Part shown: positions 26,733-35,576 of the stretch, one piece after another
Numbering within the stretch: the stretch's first letter is position 1
Layout: every line of letters begins with the position of its first letter
Assembly: GCA_965248775.1 (NCBI GenBank)
Contig: OZ252150.1
Coordinates: 2,790,001 to 2,854,000, forward strand
Direction of reading: 5' to 3'
DNA length: 64,000 nucleotides
DNA from: JBHHUI01 sp965248775
GTDB taxonomy: Bacteria > Chloroflexota > Anaerolineae > Anaerolineales > JBHHUI01
Translations under genes and position numbers: made by a program
The notes under the pieces: model-generated
The model's input: the letters and a program-made list of their open reading frames with translations, nothing else
What the model was told of the DNA's origin: nothing
The model's database searches: none

Positions 26733-27848
26733 TCATGACTGCATCGTCAGGCTTTCTGCCACGGCCTTGTCTATCTCATCCGATGCAACCTCGAGCGCGG
26801 CGGGCTGCACCAGCGTCCCCTCGTCCATATCCTTTACTATCTGCTCATAAAGATCGTGAAGGTGTCCTCGCATCATTCTTTCATACATCTTTGAATTCGA
26901 AAAGAGGTCGTATGCTTTTCGCAAAAGCCACGGACCATCGCCTCTACCTTCGACATAACCAACTCGTGTGCCATTTTCAATTGAAGTCAAGTAGATGGTA
27001 TACAGACCGGTTACACCATAGTACTTTGTCGCACAACTGAATCGCTCGAATGGCTGCCAGGCGACAATGGTATTTGGATAAATAGTATTCCCATGAGCAC
27101 ATTGATACGTCACCCCTTCACCAATGCGCCCATTTATCCGTTTATCCAGATGAGCGCTACTGGAATCCGTAAAGACCGCGAAAAACTCGGGTTTGGTCGC
27201 AATGTCCCACATGAGCACTGGTTCGATTGGATAATCATGTTCGGCAATGCACAGAGCATCCTCGCGCTCGACAACCCTTTGCTGCCTGTGACGCTCGCGC
27301 TCCCAGACAGCGTGCATATCCTGAATGCGAGTCGGAACTTCGCCGATACCCAGCGCATCGACCTCCGCCTGCGTGTATAGGACGTAGGCCGTTATGCCTG
27401 TCTTTTCCGTGACAGTGTTTTTCGTCAGGCGATGGACGGTATTTACGTCTGTGCCGATTAGTTCATTGTACGCTGGGAAGGGCTGCAGCATGTATATACC
27501 GTAGTGGACGAAGAATTTTAGGTCCAGATTGGGCAAGTTGCGGCAGGCCTGACAGGTACAGGTCGTGTTGAGCACCATCAATTCCAGCGCTCTACGGAAG
27601 GCAACATAGGTGGCCTCGATCATCTCGACCAGCGTCTGTCCTTGCTGGAAGCTACCCTGGAGCGCATAGCTGATGACTGCATCGCCCTCCAGTCTTGAGA
27701 CCACAAGCGGGAGTTTGGTTTGCTCAATTATCAGTTCCAGCAAGCTGCGCAGGCTGTCTTGAGCATGTTCGAGTTCTGAATGACTCAGGTATGAAGTATA
27801 GCCAGTGATATCCGCAATTAGCAGGAAACCGTTCTGTGATGTTGTTAT
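26733..27848 (-). CDS. DUF2652 protein with class III cyclase-like N-terminus; ATA in place of the start codon
   Basis: 371 residues if read from 27848. The N terminus (TTSQNGFLLIADITGYTSYLS) resembles the nucleotide-cyclase-homology start of DUF2652 proteins, which would normally begin Met-Thr-Thr. Here the codon is ATA, with GGAGG 5 nt upstream and no in-frame ATG, GTG or TTG before TTG at 27743. Either ATA is used or the start codon has mutated. A CxCxxC-like TCTCQACRN and a C-terminal SRPBCC-like region follow. Confidence 0.65.
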   Translation of the reverse strand: MTTSQNGFLLIADITGYTSYLSHSELEHAQDSLRSLLELIIEQTKLPLVVSRLEGDAVISYALQGSFQQGQTLVEMIEATYVAFRRALELMVLNTTCTCQACRNLPNLDLKFFVHYGIYMLQPFPAYNELIGTDVNTVHRLTKNTVTEKTGITAYVLYTQAEVDALGIGEVPTRIQDMHAVWERERHRQQRVVEREDALCIAEHDYPIEPVLMWDIATKPEFFAVFTDSSSAHLDKRINGRIGEGVTYQCAHGNTIYPNTIVAWQPFERFSCATKYYGVTGLYTIYLTSIENGTRVGYVEGRGDGPWLLRKAYDLFSNSKMYERMMRGHLHDLYEQIVKDMDEGTLVQPAALEVASDEIDKAVAESLTMQS

Positions 27849-28043
27849 ATCATCCTCCGCACGTATTCGAGAGGCGGGATCAGCTTCTCATTATTCTAAT
27901 TGGGATTGCGCGCACATTCAATAGATTCCGTTTAAGCAACTTACCGGTGCGGGTTCATCCGCTAGGCGAGCGCCACAAATAATGAGCCGCCGAATTGCTC
28001 ATAGCGGGGCTGGACAACTGCCAAAGGAGGAGAAAATCTAAAC

Positions 28044-28589
28044 TTACATGCCGTCTCTTAGCAATGGTGCCGGGGCCACAACTTCCCGTACGACTCCATA
28101 CTCAACGTCGTATATGTGACCGGAGACGACCAACTCATTTGGCACCAGTGATGAACGACGCAACCTTTCAACGTCCTCGCGAATGATCTTTGTATGGTCT
28201 GCGTTAGCCAGTGCCCCAATTTCGGCTTCATCGACACCTAGTTTGTCACTCAGGATTTTTTGTAGCTCAGGATTGACCAAACGTTCGTAGCCGCAATTGG
28301 TGTGTTGGATTATAGCCAGCCCAAGTCCCTTAAACTGGTCTCCGGCTATCTTGCTCACCAATACCCACAGAATGCCAAGTTCAAGCTCCAATTCTCTGGA
28401 CACCCGCGCCCCAGCGTTGCGAAATACAAACATGTCGCCTAGTTCCAGCCCCAAAAAATGCGCCGGGTCTACCCGAGAGTCTACACAGGTCAACACCATA
28501 GTTGAAAAGCGGGGTTTGATGGTCAGGCCGCTATCATATTGGGCTGCAAATTAGGTATTGCGGTCGATCAGGTTTTGTAGGTCAGACAT
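28044..28589 (-). pseudogene. Beta-carbonic anhydrase with an in-frame TAA
   Basis: The zinc ligands of beta-carbonic anhydrase are present (CVDSRVD; HTNCGY). The family N terminus is readable from the ATG at 28589 (MSDLQNLIDRNT), with AAGGAAAGGAA upstream, but codon 13 is TAA (28551-28553) where relatives have Gln (CAA). The same frame then continues FAAQYDSGLTIKPRF into the enzyme. A shorter product could start at Met 28499, lacking the N-terminal arm. The enzyme would interconvert CO2 and bicarbonate. Confidence 0.75.
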
Positions 28590-28668
28590 TTTTCGTTCCT
28601 TTCCTTAGAATCCACCGACGTCCCCACAGGTTGGTTAGGAAAATCATTAATTTCCATTTGACCTGTAT

Positions 28669-28992
28669 TCACTGGTAGTTCCTGTATTCTATTGATTCAT
28701 AGTGAGTGGATACATGGTCCCATCTTTTTAACACCAACTGTGCGGCGTCCGGGACATAAGAACGGGTGTAGTCTTCACCCTGAAAATCGATTACGTTCTG
28801 CAAAGAATCAAATGTCATAATTGTCACGAACTCAACCTCATCGCCTGCCCGAATCCGTAGCAGTTCGATACTCTGGTAGCCTGGAATGTTCTTGGCCTCT
28901 ATTCCTGGAACGATTTCATTATGGAGAAGGGTTTGGTATTCATCAGCTTTTCCAGGTGTGGTCCATCCATGCCAAATTCGTTTGATTGCCAT
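28669..28992 (-). CDS. Antibiotic biosynthesis monooxygenase (ABM)-like small protein
   Basis: 107 residues with the ferredoxin-like ABM pattern: KRIWHGWTTPGKADEYQTLL, GYQSIELLRI, EVEFVTIMTFDS. Such proteins form dimeric barrels that act on diverse substrates. It follows the same strand as carbonic anhydrase but precedes it in transcription. Confidence 0.7.
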   Translation of the reverse strand: MAIKRIWHGWTTPGKADEYQTLLHNEIVPGIEAKNIPGYQSIELLRIRAGDEVEFVTIMTFDSLQNVIDFQGEDYTRSYVPDAAQLVLKRWDHVSTHYESIEYRNYQ

Positions 28993-29422
28993 TTTATTTC
29001 CTTTGCAAATTTCTCTTCTAACGCCAGGCCTTACGCGCGCGGCGAGCCAGCGCGCTGACGTTCATTTCCCAGTACCGTCAATAAAGAGCCGCCGATTTGC
29101 TACGCCGATGGATTTTTTTGTGCAGACTCCTATGGGTTGAAATCATCGGCTTCCGGTGCATTCCACGAACGTTTTCTCGATATCATCCCAGCTCGACTTT
29201 GTACATTTGGGGACTGATTTCTCATAAATAGAAAGGCAAGGTAAGCTGACCTTTGGATCAAGAAAGGTCGGAAAATGCTCACCTTGCCCACGGACATTAT
29301 AGACTTGCTAAAGCCCTTCGCGACAGTGTTCGAAAAGCGCACTTGGTGGAAAGCTCTGGTGCTTCTGGTCGGTTCGATCCTGACGCCGCACTTGCGGACG
29401 GTGACGGCTGCGCTGCGCGTAA

Positions 29423-29448
29423 CCGAGTACTGCCGTACCCGGCAAGTG
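29423..29448 (+). repeat. Interleaved-palindrome insertion in IS701-like copy A (26 bp)
   Basis: Its removal restores RVMGLSSAG. CCGAGTAC pairs with GTACCCGG (7 of 8), interleaved with ACTGCC/GGCAAGT (one bulge). The same unit, 25 of 26 identical, is the outer unit of the IS630 insertion at 42845. Confidence 0.88.
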
Positions 29449-30047
29449 TGGGGCTGAGCAGTGCCGGTAATTTTGCGAAGTTTCACCACGTGCTCAATCG
29501 CGCGACCTGGTCGGCACGTAAGTTGAGCCAATTGTTGCTTGCGTTGCTTTTGCAGCACTTTGATTACGGTGACGAGACTTTGGTGTTTGGAATCGATGAA
29601 ACTATCGAACGTCGCTGGGGTCGTCGTATCAAGGCGCGCGGCCTCTATCGCGACGCCGTGCGTTCGAGCGGGGGTCACTTCGTGAAGGCCAGCGGCTTGC
29701 GCTGGATCAGCCTGATGTGGCTTGTACACATTCCATGGGCGATACGCGTGTGGGCGCTGCCAGTGTTTACACTGTTGGCGCCTTCTCAGCGATATTATGC
29801 GGACAAAGCGCGCGCTCATAAAACGGTACTCGACTGGGCGCGCCAAATGGTCTTCCAGCTGCGCCGCTGGTTGCCCAGCCGAAAGTTGGTGCTTGTGGCC
29901 GACAATAGCTACGCCGCGCTGGAATTCCTGCATGCCTGTCAGTCGCTCTCCGAGCCGGTGGCGGTCGTCACACGTCTGCGTCTGGACGCAGCCCTGTATC
30001 AACCGGCACCGCCGCGCAAGCCCGAACAGCTCGGCCAGCCACGGCGC

Positions 30048-30076
30048 ACCCAGTCCAGTGGGGCCTGGGTCACTGG
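30048..30076 (+). repeat. Interleaved-palindrome insertion in IS701-like copy A (about 29 bp)
   Basis: It separates EQLGQPRR from KGARLP. CCCAG/CTGGG and CCAGTG/CACTGG are interleaved. It shares GTCCAGTGG and GGTCACTGG with the intergenic element at 58118. Confidence 0.85.
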
Positions 30077-30683
30077 AAGGGGGCCCGCTTACCCACATTG
30101 CAAGCCCGGCTGAACGACCCGGAAACGGCTTGGACGAAGACCACGGTCGCCTGGTACAGCAACAAACAACGCACGGTAGAAATCACCGCTGGCACGGCGG
30201 TCTGGTATCACGGCGGGATGCCCACTGTGCCGCTGCGCTGGGTTCTCATCCGCGACCCTGAGGACAAATTCAAGCCGCAAGCTTTGCTGTGCACGGACCG
30301 CTGGGCTGACCCGGTACAGGTCATCACCTGGTTCGTACAACGCGGGCAGCTGGAAGTCACGTTCGAAGAAGTGCGCGCCCACCTCGGAGTTGAGACACAG
30401 CGCCAGTGGTCCGATGCCGCCATCGCGCGCGTCACGCCGGTGCTGCTAGGACTGTTTTCCTGGATCACGCTGGCGGCTCACAAGTTGCATGTGCATGACC
30501 CAATCCCTGTGCGAACGGCTGCCTGGTATGCCAAACCTTTGCCAACATTCTCTGATGCAATCGCAACTGTGCGGCGTGAACTCTGGCTGATGGCAAGTGG
30601 TTTTTCCATGTCGCCGTCGCAGCCCGATATCGTAAAAGTCCCGCGCGCATTGCTCGATTCTCTGCTAAATATGGCTTGTTACG

Positions 30684-31718
30684 CTACTTGAAACGTACAA
30701 AGTCGAGCCCAGGATAAGTCAGAGAAAGGCCAGCCGCCATTAAGATCGCACCAAATGCGGCGGGGAATAGATGCACGAAGTCAATGTATCCAACTACAAA
30801 ATGTATCCCATTCGCTGTCCCGAATCCCACGAGTCCGCTGAGGGCAAGAACCTGCCATAGATGGCGGGACGGAGCGGCACACCAAGTGACAAAAAGCATC
30901 GCAACCCCAGTCGCAAAAAGCCCACCGCCGAAACCCTCGCGATCATGAGCGATTAGAGCAACAAGCTTTGGACTGACAGCGTTTAAGTCGGCCTCTTGGA
31001 GTTGCATGAATCGCAGATCCTGCGGGACAAAGACATCAGTGATGCCGACCGTCATAATGGTTGCACCGCCTCCGAATATGCCGAGTGCGGTCAAAACGAG
31101 CAGCAAGCGTCCCACATCGGAACGCGAGCGCAACGAAAAAGGCATACTTGGATGCAGAATCGCGCGACCTGGCTGCAGGGGATGCGCACGTTTGGCCGTC
31201 ATGACAAGTCCACCGATGAAGATTGGCAACAGGACAAGTGATGCGAAGCCGTGCCAGCGGTCGAGGTAGCCATATCCCAGATACCCTAGAAAGCTGCCAA
31301 ATCCGACAAAACCCGACGAGCACAGCGCCCACCATGCCCAAGCCTGACCCTGCTTGAGTTGAAATTCGACCAGCCACATATAGAGGGCGCCGACGGCAAT
31401 CAGTGAGCCGCCAAAAGAGACCCGGTCGTGAATCATGAAGTCCATGATGCGGCAGTCATAGAGAACGCAAAGGGCCTCTGCGTCCATTCCGAGAAACGCT
31501 TCATCGTGTGGCAGGAATTGACCGGTGGCAGCCAGGAAGATGGCGAGGGCACCGACGAGCACGAGGCTCAATCCGGTAAACGAGAGCAGAGGACTACCGT
31601 CACCGACAAGAGTTAGGAAGATACCACGCTCGTCGTTCAGGTTGAATTCGCCCCAATTACGTCGTCGTAATACGACCGACAGCAGCCCAAAATTATCACT
31701 ATCGATTTTATCGTACAA
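30684..31718 (-). CDS. Polytopic membrane protein with duplicated halves, 3' end altered by IS
   Basis: 344 residues as it stands. Two homologous halves each contain a His-Asp-Arg...Phe-Gly-Gly motif (HDRVSFGGSLIAVGALYMW; HDREGFGGGLFATGVAMLF) followed by FVGFG/LVGFGTANG and further helices, so the gene arose by internal duplication. The IS701-like element replaced its last 18 residues with LDFVRFK; removing the IS and one CCCAG restores a frame ending at 29130. Function unknown. Confidence 0.75.
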   Translation of the reverse strand: MYDKIDSDNFGLLSVVLRRRNWGEFNLNDERGIFLTLVGDGSPLLSFTGLSLVLVGALAIFLAATGQFLPHDEAFLGMDAEALCVLYDCRIMDFMIHDRVSFGGSLIAVGALYMWLVEFQLKQGQAWAWWALCSSGFVGFGSFLGYLGYGYLDRWHGFASLVLLPIFIGGLVMTAKRAHPLQPGRAILHPSMPFSLRSRSDVGRLLLVLTALGIFGGGATIMTVGITDVFVPQDLRFMQLQEADLNAVSPKLVALIAHDREGFGGGLFATGVAMLFVTWCAAPSRHLWQVLALSGLVGFGTANGIHFVVGYIDFVHLFPAAFGAILMAAGLSLTYPGLDFVRFK

Positions 31719-32127
31719 CTATTCATGCTCGGAAGGGAAAGCTTTCGAACTGCTCAGGCTTGAGGACGTCGTTCGAATACAGATTAGCAGCCAGCCTTAT
31801 TAAAATAATTATTGTAAACGCTATTAAGCCAGTGCTGTCCTCGATTGTCGTAAAAATAAACGGATAGCGTCTGTCTCTAGCCGATTTGATCTTTCCAGCC
31901 TCTATATGTAATGAGTGAAAACAGGTCGCAGAGAAGTACGAAAGAAGCTAATATATGTGAACGCAGCGACGTGTGGGGACACGATAACAGCTTTCCTGGT
32001 AGAAGCAAGCTTGTTGGTGAATAAGAATTTCAAAATAAAGTTGAAATAGGACGGGAGTCCGCGTGCGGGGATGCTAGGCCTATGAAGGTTGATGATGCAT
32101 GAGTAACGTGCCAAAGGAGATGGAACC
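31719..32127. other. Gene-free interval
   Basis: About 400 bp, more A+T-rich than its surroundings. No convincing coding frame, strong promoter or palindrome is seen. AAAGGAG at 32113-32119 is the ribosome-binding site of the leader ORF that follows. Confidence 0.5.
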
Positions 32128-32205
32128 ATGCAGTACAAGGATTTTGTGCAGAGTATATGTGGGCGAAGTTTGCCAGCACGAAATTCGCGAAACCTGAGTC
32201 AATGA
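32128..32205 (+). CDS. 25-residue leader ORF coupled to the MaoC-like gene
   Basis: ATG at 32128 has a strong AAAGGAG 8 nt upstream. The 25-codon frame (MQYKDFVQSICGR...NLSQ) ends in TGA overlapping the ATG of the next gene (ATGA at 32202-32205). The downstream start lacks its own clear Shine-Dalgarno sequence, so translational coupling is likely. The peptide is basic at its end and has no recognisable homology. Confidence 0.5.
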   Translation: MQYKDFVQSICGRSLPARNSRNLSQ

Positions 32206-32621
32206 AAGTACAGCCTCACGACAGATTCAGTGCGGTGTATTCTCTTACGCCAGAAATTGTATCGAATCAAGCGTATGCAGTTGGCGACGACAATCCGATA
32301 CACCACGATCCAGAATTCGCTGCGCAAACACGATTCGGCCGTCCGATAGCAAGTGGAACCCATACCACCGCACTGCTGCTCGCCCTGTCCGCGTCTCATT
32401 TCTCTAAAGGAATGTCCATGTTGGGCCTGGAATACTGGGTTGGATTCCGCCGTCCCATCTATGCTGATGAAACCATTCGATTGGAGTGGTTAGTGATAAA
32501 AGTCACTCCACAGAGAAAGCTTGGCGGGGATATTGTCGATCTCCGGGGTCGCATCTTAGGCCAAGACGGTAAAACATCCCTGGGAGCGAAGGGGCGACTT
32601 CTTATTATGGAAAAGTTATAA
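32202..32621 (+). CDS. MaoC-like (R)-hydratase / dehydratase
   Basis: 139 residues from the ATG at 32202. The hydratase-2 motif is visible as AVGDDNPIHHDPEFAAQTRFGRPIASGTH, with the catalytic Asp and His (D...NPIH). Hot-dog fold enzymes of this group hydrate enoyl-CoA. No fatty-acid genes adjoin it, so the substrate is open. Confidence 0.85.
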   Translation: MKVQPHDRFSAVYSLTPEIVSNQAYAVGDDNPIHHDPEFAAQTRFGRPIASGTHTTALLLALSASHFSKGMSMLGLEYWVGFRRPIYADETIRLEWLVIKVTPQRKLGGDIVDLRGRILGQDGKTSLGAKGRLLIMEKL

Positions 32622-32756
32622 TTCTCGTAAGATTCCCCGTCTTGGTGAACCGCTCACTGGCCCGCTCCACCTGGTTCCCGCAACCCTGACGCGAGAAAAA
32701 GAAACGCTTAGAAGAACTATGTACAGAACACTTGCTACGATGCTGCCAGTCGATTA

Positions 32757-33413
32757 ATGATCATGCGAGAGGTTGACACTCGTATTTACTGGATAGTGAA
32801 TAAACATCTTGCTCGCCACTATGCGGCGAGTGTGGCAATTCTATTATTCATTGGATTATTGATATTGGTTTTAATGCGGAGTATGTGGTTGACCGCACTC
32901 GGCCAGTTTCTTGTTGTGGGTGCGGGCCCACAACAAGCGGATGCAATCGTCATCGTTAGCCAAGGATTAGATAATCGCGCAATATTTGCCGCATAACTTT
33001 ATGCAGCTGGCTATGCACCTATTGTTGTAACGCTTGGAGGTGTGACGTCACAATCCGGTGCAAATTCTACCGGCGCTGCGCGTGATTCAGAGATATTGAT
33101 GTACGCGGGCGTGCCAACAACCCAGATCATCGAGATCGACGATACAGGCAATCTTTATGCAGAGGCCACACGTTCCAGAGATTTTTTACTTGAGAAAAAT
33201 GCACATTCGGTACTGGTGGTAACTGACCAAATTCGTATGCGACGTGTATCCATAGTCTTTGGCCCAATCTATGCCGATGCCGGCATTAAGTTCATCCCGG
33301 TTCCCGACCCTTATGCCGGCTTCAATCCTGTGGGATGGTGGGCGCGAGAGTCTGATGCTATCAAGGTGGGGATTGAATACCTGAAGATGCTCTTAGGATT
33401 TGTATGGCAGTAA
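32757..33413 (+). pseudogene. DUF218 (YdcF-like) protein with an in-frame TAA
   Basis: An N-terminal membrane helix and the start of DUF218 (ADAIVIVSQG) are followed by TAA at 32994-32996, where the family has an acidic residue (AAELYAAGYAP pattern). The frame then continues LYAAGYAPIVVTLGG, the LVVTDQIRMRRV segment and GWWARESD to 33413. A single GAA-to-TAA change explains it. The neighbouring paralogue at 33404 is intact and has E at the same place (GAEVFATGYAP). Confidence 0.8.
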
Positions 33414-34078
33414 GTGTCGTAGACCCAACTGACAATTGGATCATACACAAGCGTAAAAGCGTTGTGTGGTTTGCCCGTATCTTAGCTTTGATAGTTACGA
33501 TCGCTGCTCTACTCATCATTACACACGAAGTCTGGCTCAGCGGTCTCGCCGAATATTTGACGATTGGCGAGCCCCCAATCTTTGCTGATGCCATCATCGT
33601 ATTAAGTGGTGGGCCGGGTGACCGCGCACGGCATGGCGCAGAAGTGTTCGCTACCGGCTATGCACCGGTGGTACTTACCGCTGGCGAACCACATACCCCT
33701 GGCACGCCTGCATACGATGCAGAATACGAAATGGGTCGTCTCGAGTTGTTTGGTATTCCCGCTGATAATATCCAAACATTGGGAGTGTTGAGCAGCACAA
33801 TTGAAGAAGCCGAGCGTTCGCGGGATTGGATGGAGACAAACGGCAAGCGCACGCTTATTGTGATATCCGACAGTTTTCACTTACGCCCAGTCTCGTTGAT
33901 CTTCAATACCGTTTTTCAGGGCGCTAATTTTGACTTGGTTTACGTTGCAGCCGAGCCGAGCTGGTTCCGTCCAGAAGGCTGGTGGCTGCGGGATGCAGAA
34001 TTTGATGCGATTGTATCGGAGTATGTGAAGATGGCAAACACATTGACCCAGCTTGGTATTCGTTCTTTGGTACGCTAG
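33404..34078 (+). CDS. DUF218 (YdcF-like) membrane-anchored protein
   Basis: 224 residues. One N-terminal membrane helix (about 25-48) precedes a DUF218 domain: ADAIIVLSGG, RARHGAEVFATGYAP, LVISDSFHLRPV-type VISDSFHLRPVSL and GWWLRD. Family members such as SanA/YdcF are linked to envelope integrity. It is a tandem paralogue of the broken gene upstream and overlaps it by 10 nt. Confidence 0.85.
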   Translation: MAVSVVDPTDNWIIHKRKSVVWFARILALIVTIAALLIITHEVWLSGLAEYLTIGEPPIFADAIIVLSGGPGDRARHGAEVFATGYAPVVLTAGEPHTPGTPAYDAEYEMGRLELFGIPADNIQTLGVLSSTIEEAERSRDWMETNGKRTLIVISDSFHLRPVSLIFNTVFQGANFDLVYVAAEPSWFRPEGWWLRDAEFDAIVSEYVKMANTLTQLGIRSLVR

Positions 34079-34551
34079 CGAATTAGGCCGCTCTCTTTTA
34101 TTTTTGCTCCCAACGGGAAGCGTGAGCTGGGGATAAGAATTAATCAGGACACCTATCGAATGGGCTGCCCCATCCAATTTCACCCTTTCATCTGAGAAGC
34201 GCATCGGTTGGCTCACCGCCCGTGTAGCATCCTGGTGCTTGTGAAACATTGAGCACCTCGATTCATAGCCCCAAAAGACCAGTTACACAGACAAGGTTTA
34301 CCGCAATAATTACAGGCATGCCTCCAAGCGACAACCAAGAGTGCATTTCCCTATGACACCTCCCCAAGACCCGATCATTCTGGTAGTGGATGACGAGCCA
34401 AGCCTCTTGACACTAATGCGCTTTCTTTTGGAGGAGTATAGTTTTGAGATAGTGACAGCCAGTGGAGGTGTTCAAGCCCTGCAATGGCTAGATATAGTGG
34501 ACCCCAGAATCTAGACTCGAAAACACGTCGGGCTAAGGTACACTGCCAGCC

Positions 34552-34866
34552 ATGACAAAGAAGAAAACCCGCACCCACTACAGCGCCGAACGGAAAGCCC
34601 AGATCGTTCTCGAACTACTGCGGGAAGAGCGCACATTCGCGCAGATCGCCGCTGAGTATGGCATGCACGTCAATATGCTCCGCAAATGGAAAGCGCAGGC
34701 GGTCGAGCGCTTACCTAGCGTGTTCAGCAACGAGAACCACACGATGCGCGAGCTCGAGGCGGCACACGAGAGCGAACGCGAAGCGCTGTATGCGCAGATT
34801 GGCCGGCTGACGACGCAGTTAGCCTGGCTCAAAATAAAATCTGGCCTCAACGTCATCGAGAAGTGA
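34552..34866 (+). CDS. IS3-family transposase OrfA (element B)
   Basis: 104 residues. Basic N terminus (MTKKKTRTHYSAERKAQIV), HTH (TFAQIAAEYGMHVNMLRKWK) and a coiled-coil C terminus, as usual for IS3/IS407-type OrfA. Confidence 0.85.
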   Translation: MTKKKTRTHYSAERKAQIVLELLREERTFAQIAAEYGMHVNMLRKWKAQAVERLPSVFSNENHTMRELEAAHESEREALYAQIGRLTTQLAWLKIKSGLNVIEK

Positions 34867-35152
34867 GCGACTGACGATGGTCGAACGCGAGAATGCTGAG
34901 CTATCGCTCGCAACCCAGGCCGATCTGTTGGGTATCAGTCGCTCCAGTTTGTACTACGTCCCGGTCCCGCCGTCACCGGAAGAGTTGTACATCAAGTGCC
35001 GCATCGATGAAATCTACACTGCCCATCCCTTCTACGGTTCGCGCAAGATCCTGGCCGTATTGCGACGCGAGATGACCATCAATCGCAAAGCAGTCCAACG
35101 TCATATGCGCGAAATGGGGTTGGCAGCCATCTATCCGGGCCCGAATCTGAGC

Positions 35153-35178
35153 ACACCGTCCCGGGGCCGGGTCACGGG
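35153..35178 (+). repeat. Palindromic insertion in IS3-B orfB (26 bp)
   Basis: Its removal restores NLSKRAKQHAVF. On the minus strand it resembles the 17883 element (CCCGTGACCC... and GGGACGG). CCGT/ACGG and CCCGG/CCGGG can pair; here they nest rather than interleave. Confidence 0.8.
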
Positions 35179-35295
35179 AAACGAGCTAAGCAGCACGCTG
35201 TTTTCCCCTATTTGTTGCGCGGAGTGGCGATCACGCAGCCAAATCAGGTCTGGGGAATCGACATCACCTATATCCGCCTCCGCGGCGGCTGGATG

Positions 35296-35321
35296 CCCAG
35301 CCCCGGACAGGCTGGACGGGG
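35296..35321 (+). repeat. Interleaved-palindrome insertion in IS3-B orfB (26 bp)
   Basis: It lies between RGGWM and YLVAVLDW. CCAGCC/GGCTGG and CCCCG/CGGGG are interleaved (sharing two C). Its right end GGACGGGG matches the 17883 element. Confidence 0.88.
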
Positions 35322-35552
35322 TACCTCGTGGCTGTGCTGGATTGGTTCTCCCGCTACGTGGTCAGCTGGGAGCTCGACCAGACGCTGGAAATGCCATTCG
35401 TGTTGCGCGCAGTCGAGCGGGCGCTGGCAGCGGCCACGCCGACGATCTGGAACAGCGACCAGGGCAGCCACTTCACTAGCCCGCAGTACATTGACCGGCT
35501 CCAAGCGGCCGGTACACAAATCAGTATGGATGGTCGCGGCCGTGCGCTCGAC

Positions 35553-35576
35553 CTCGTCCAGTCGACGAGACTGGGC
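35553..35576 (+). repeat. Interleaved-palindrome insertion in IS3-B orfB (24 bp, in frame)
   Basis: It separates GRALD from NIFTERL, which are contiguous in IS3 relatives. CTCGTC/GACGAG and CCAGT/ACTGG are interleaved. Confidence 0.85.

Larger units (their letters stand above)
29275..30691 (+). pseudogene. IS701-like DDE transposase with two short insertions (copy A)
   Basis: Three blocks in different frames rebuild one transposase: LPTDIIDLLKPF...AALRV; MGLSSAGNFAKFHH...EQLGQPRR; and KGARLPTLQARLND...MACYAT. FGIDETIERRWG and VADNSYAA are the catalytic Asp regions. Frame changes coincide exactly with insertions at 29423-29448 (26 bp) and 30048-30076 (29 bp). Removing both gives one open frame of roughly 450 codons. 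Confidence 0.88.
29192..30707 (+). mobile_element. IS701-like element, copy A
   Basis: 1516 bp. Perfect 13-bp terminal inverted repeats CTCGACTTTGTAC / GTACAAAGTCGAG. A 5-bp target duplication, CCCAG, flanks it (29187-29191 and 30708-30712). Copy B at 61206-62723 differs by a few substitutions and a 2-bp indel. It inserted into the 3' end of the membrane protein gene 30684-31718. Confidence 0.95.

Noticed and set aside
27930..29110. Two loosely similar motifs (GAGCCGCCGA.TTGCT) as integron attC sites
   Set aside because: No paired R'/R'' core boxes or gene-cassette spacing could be shown, and no integron integrase is present.
28551..32996. Genome-wide TAA reassignment to explain in-frame stops
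   Set aside because: TAA is used as the terminal stop of many genes here (for example DUF218 at 33413 and the SOD gene), and the two in-frame TAA replace different amino acids (Gln and Glu).
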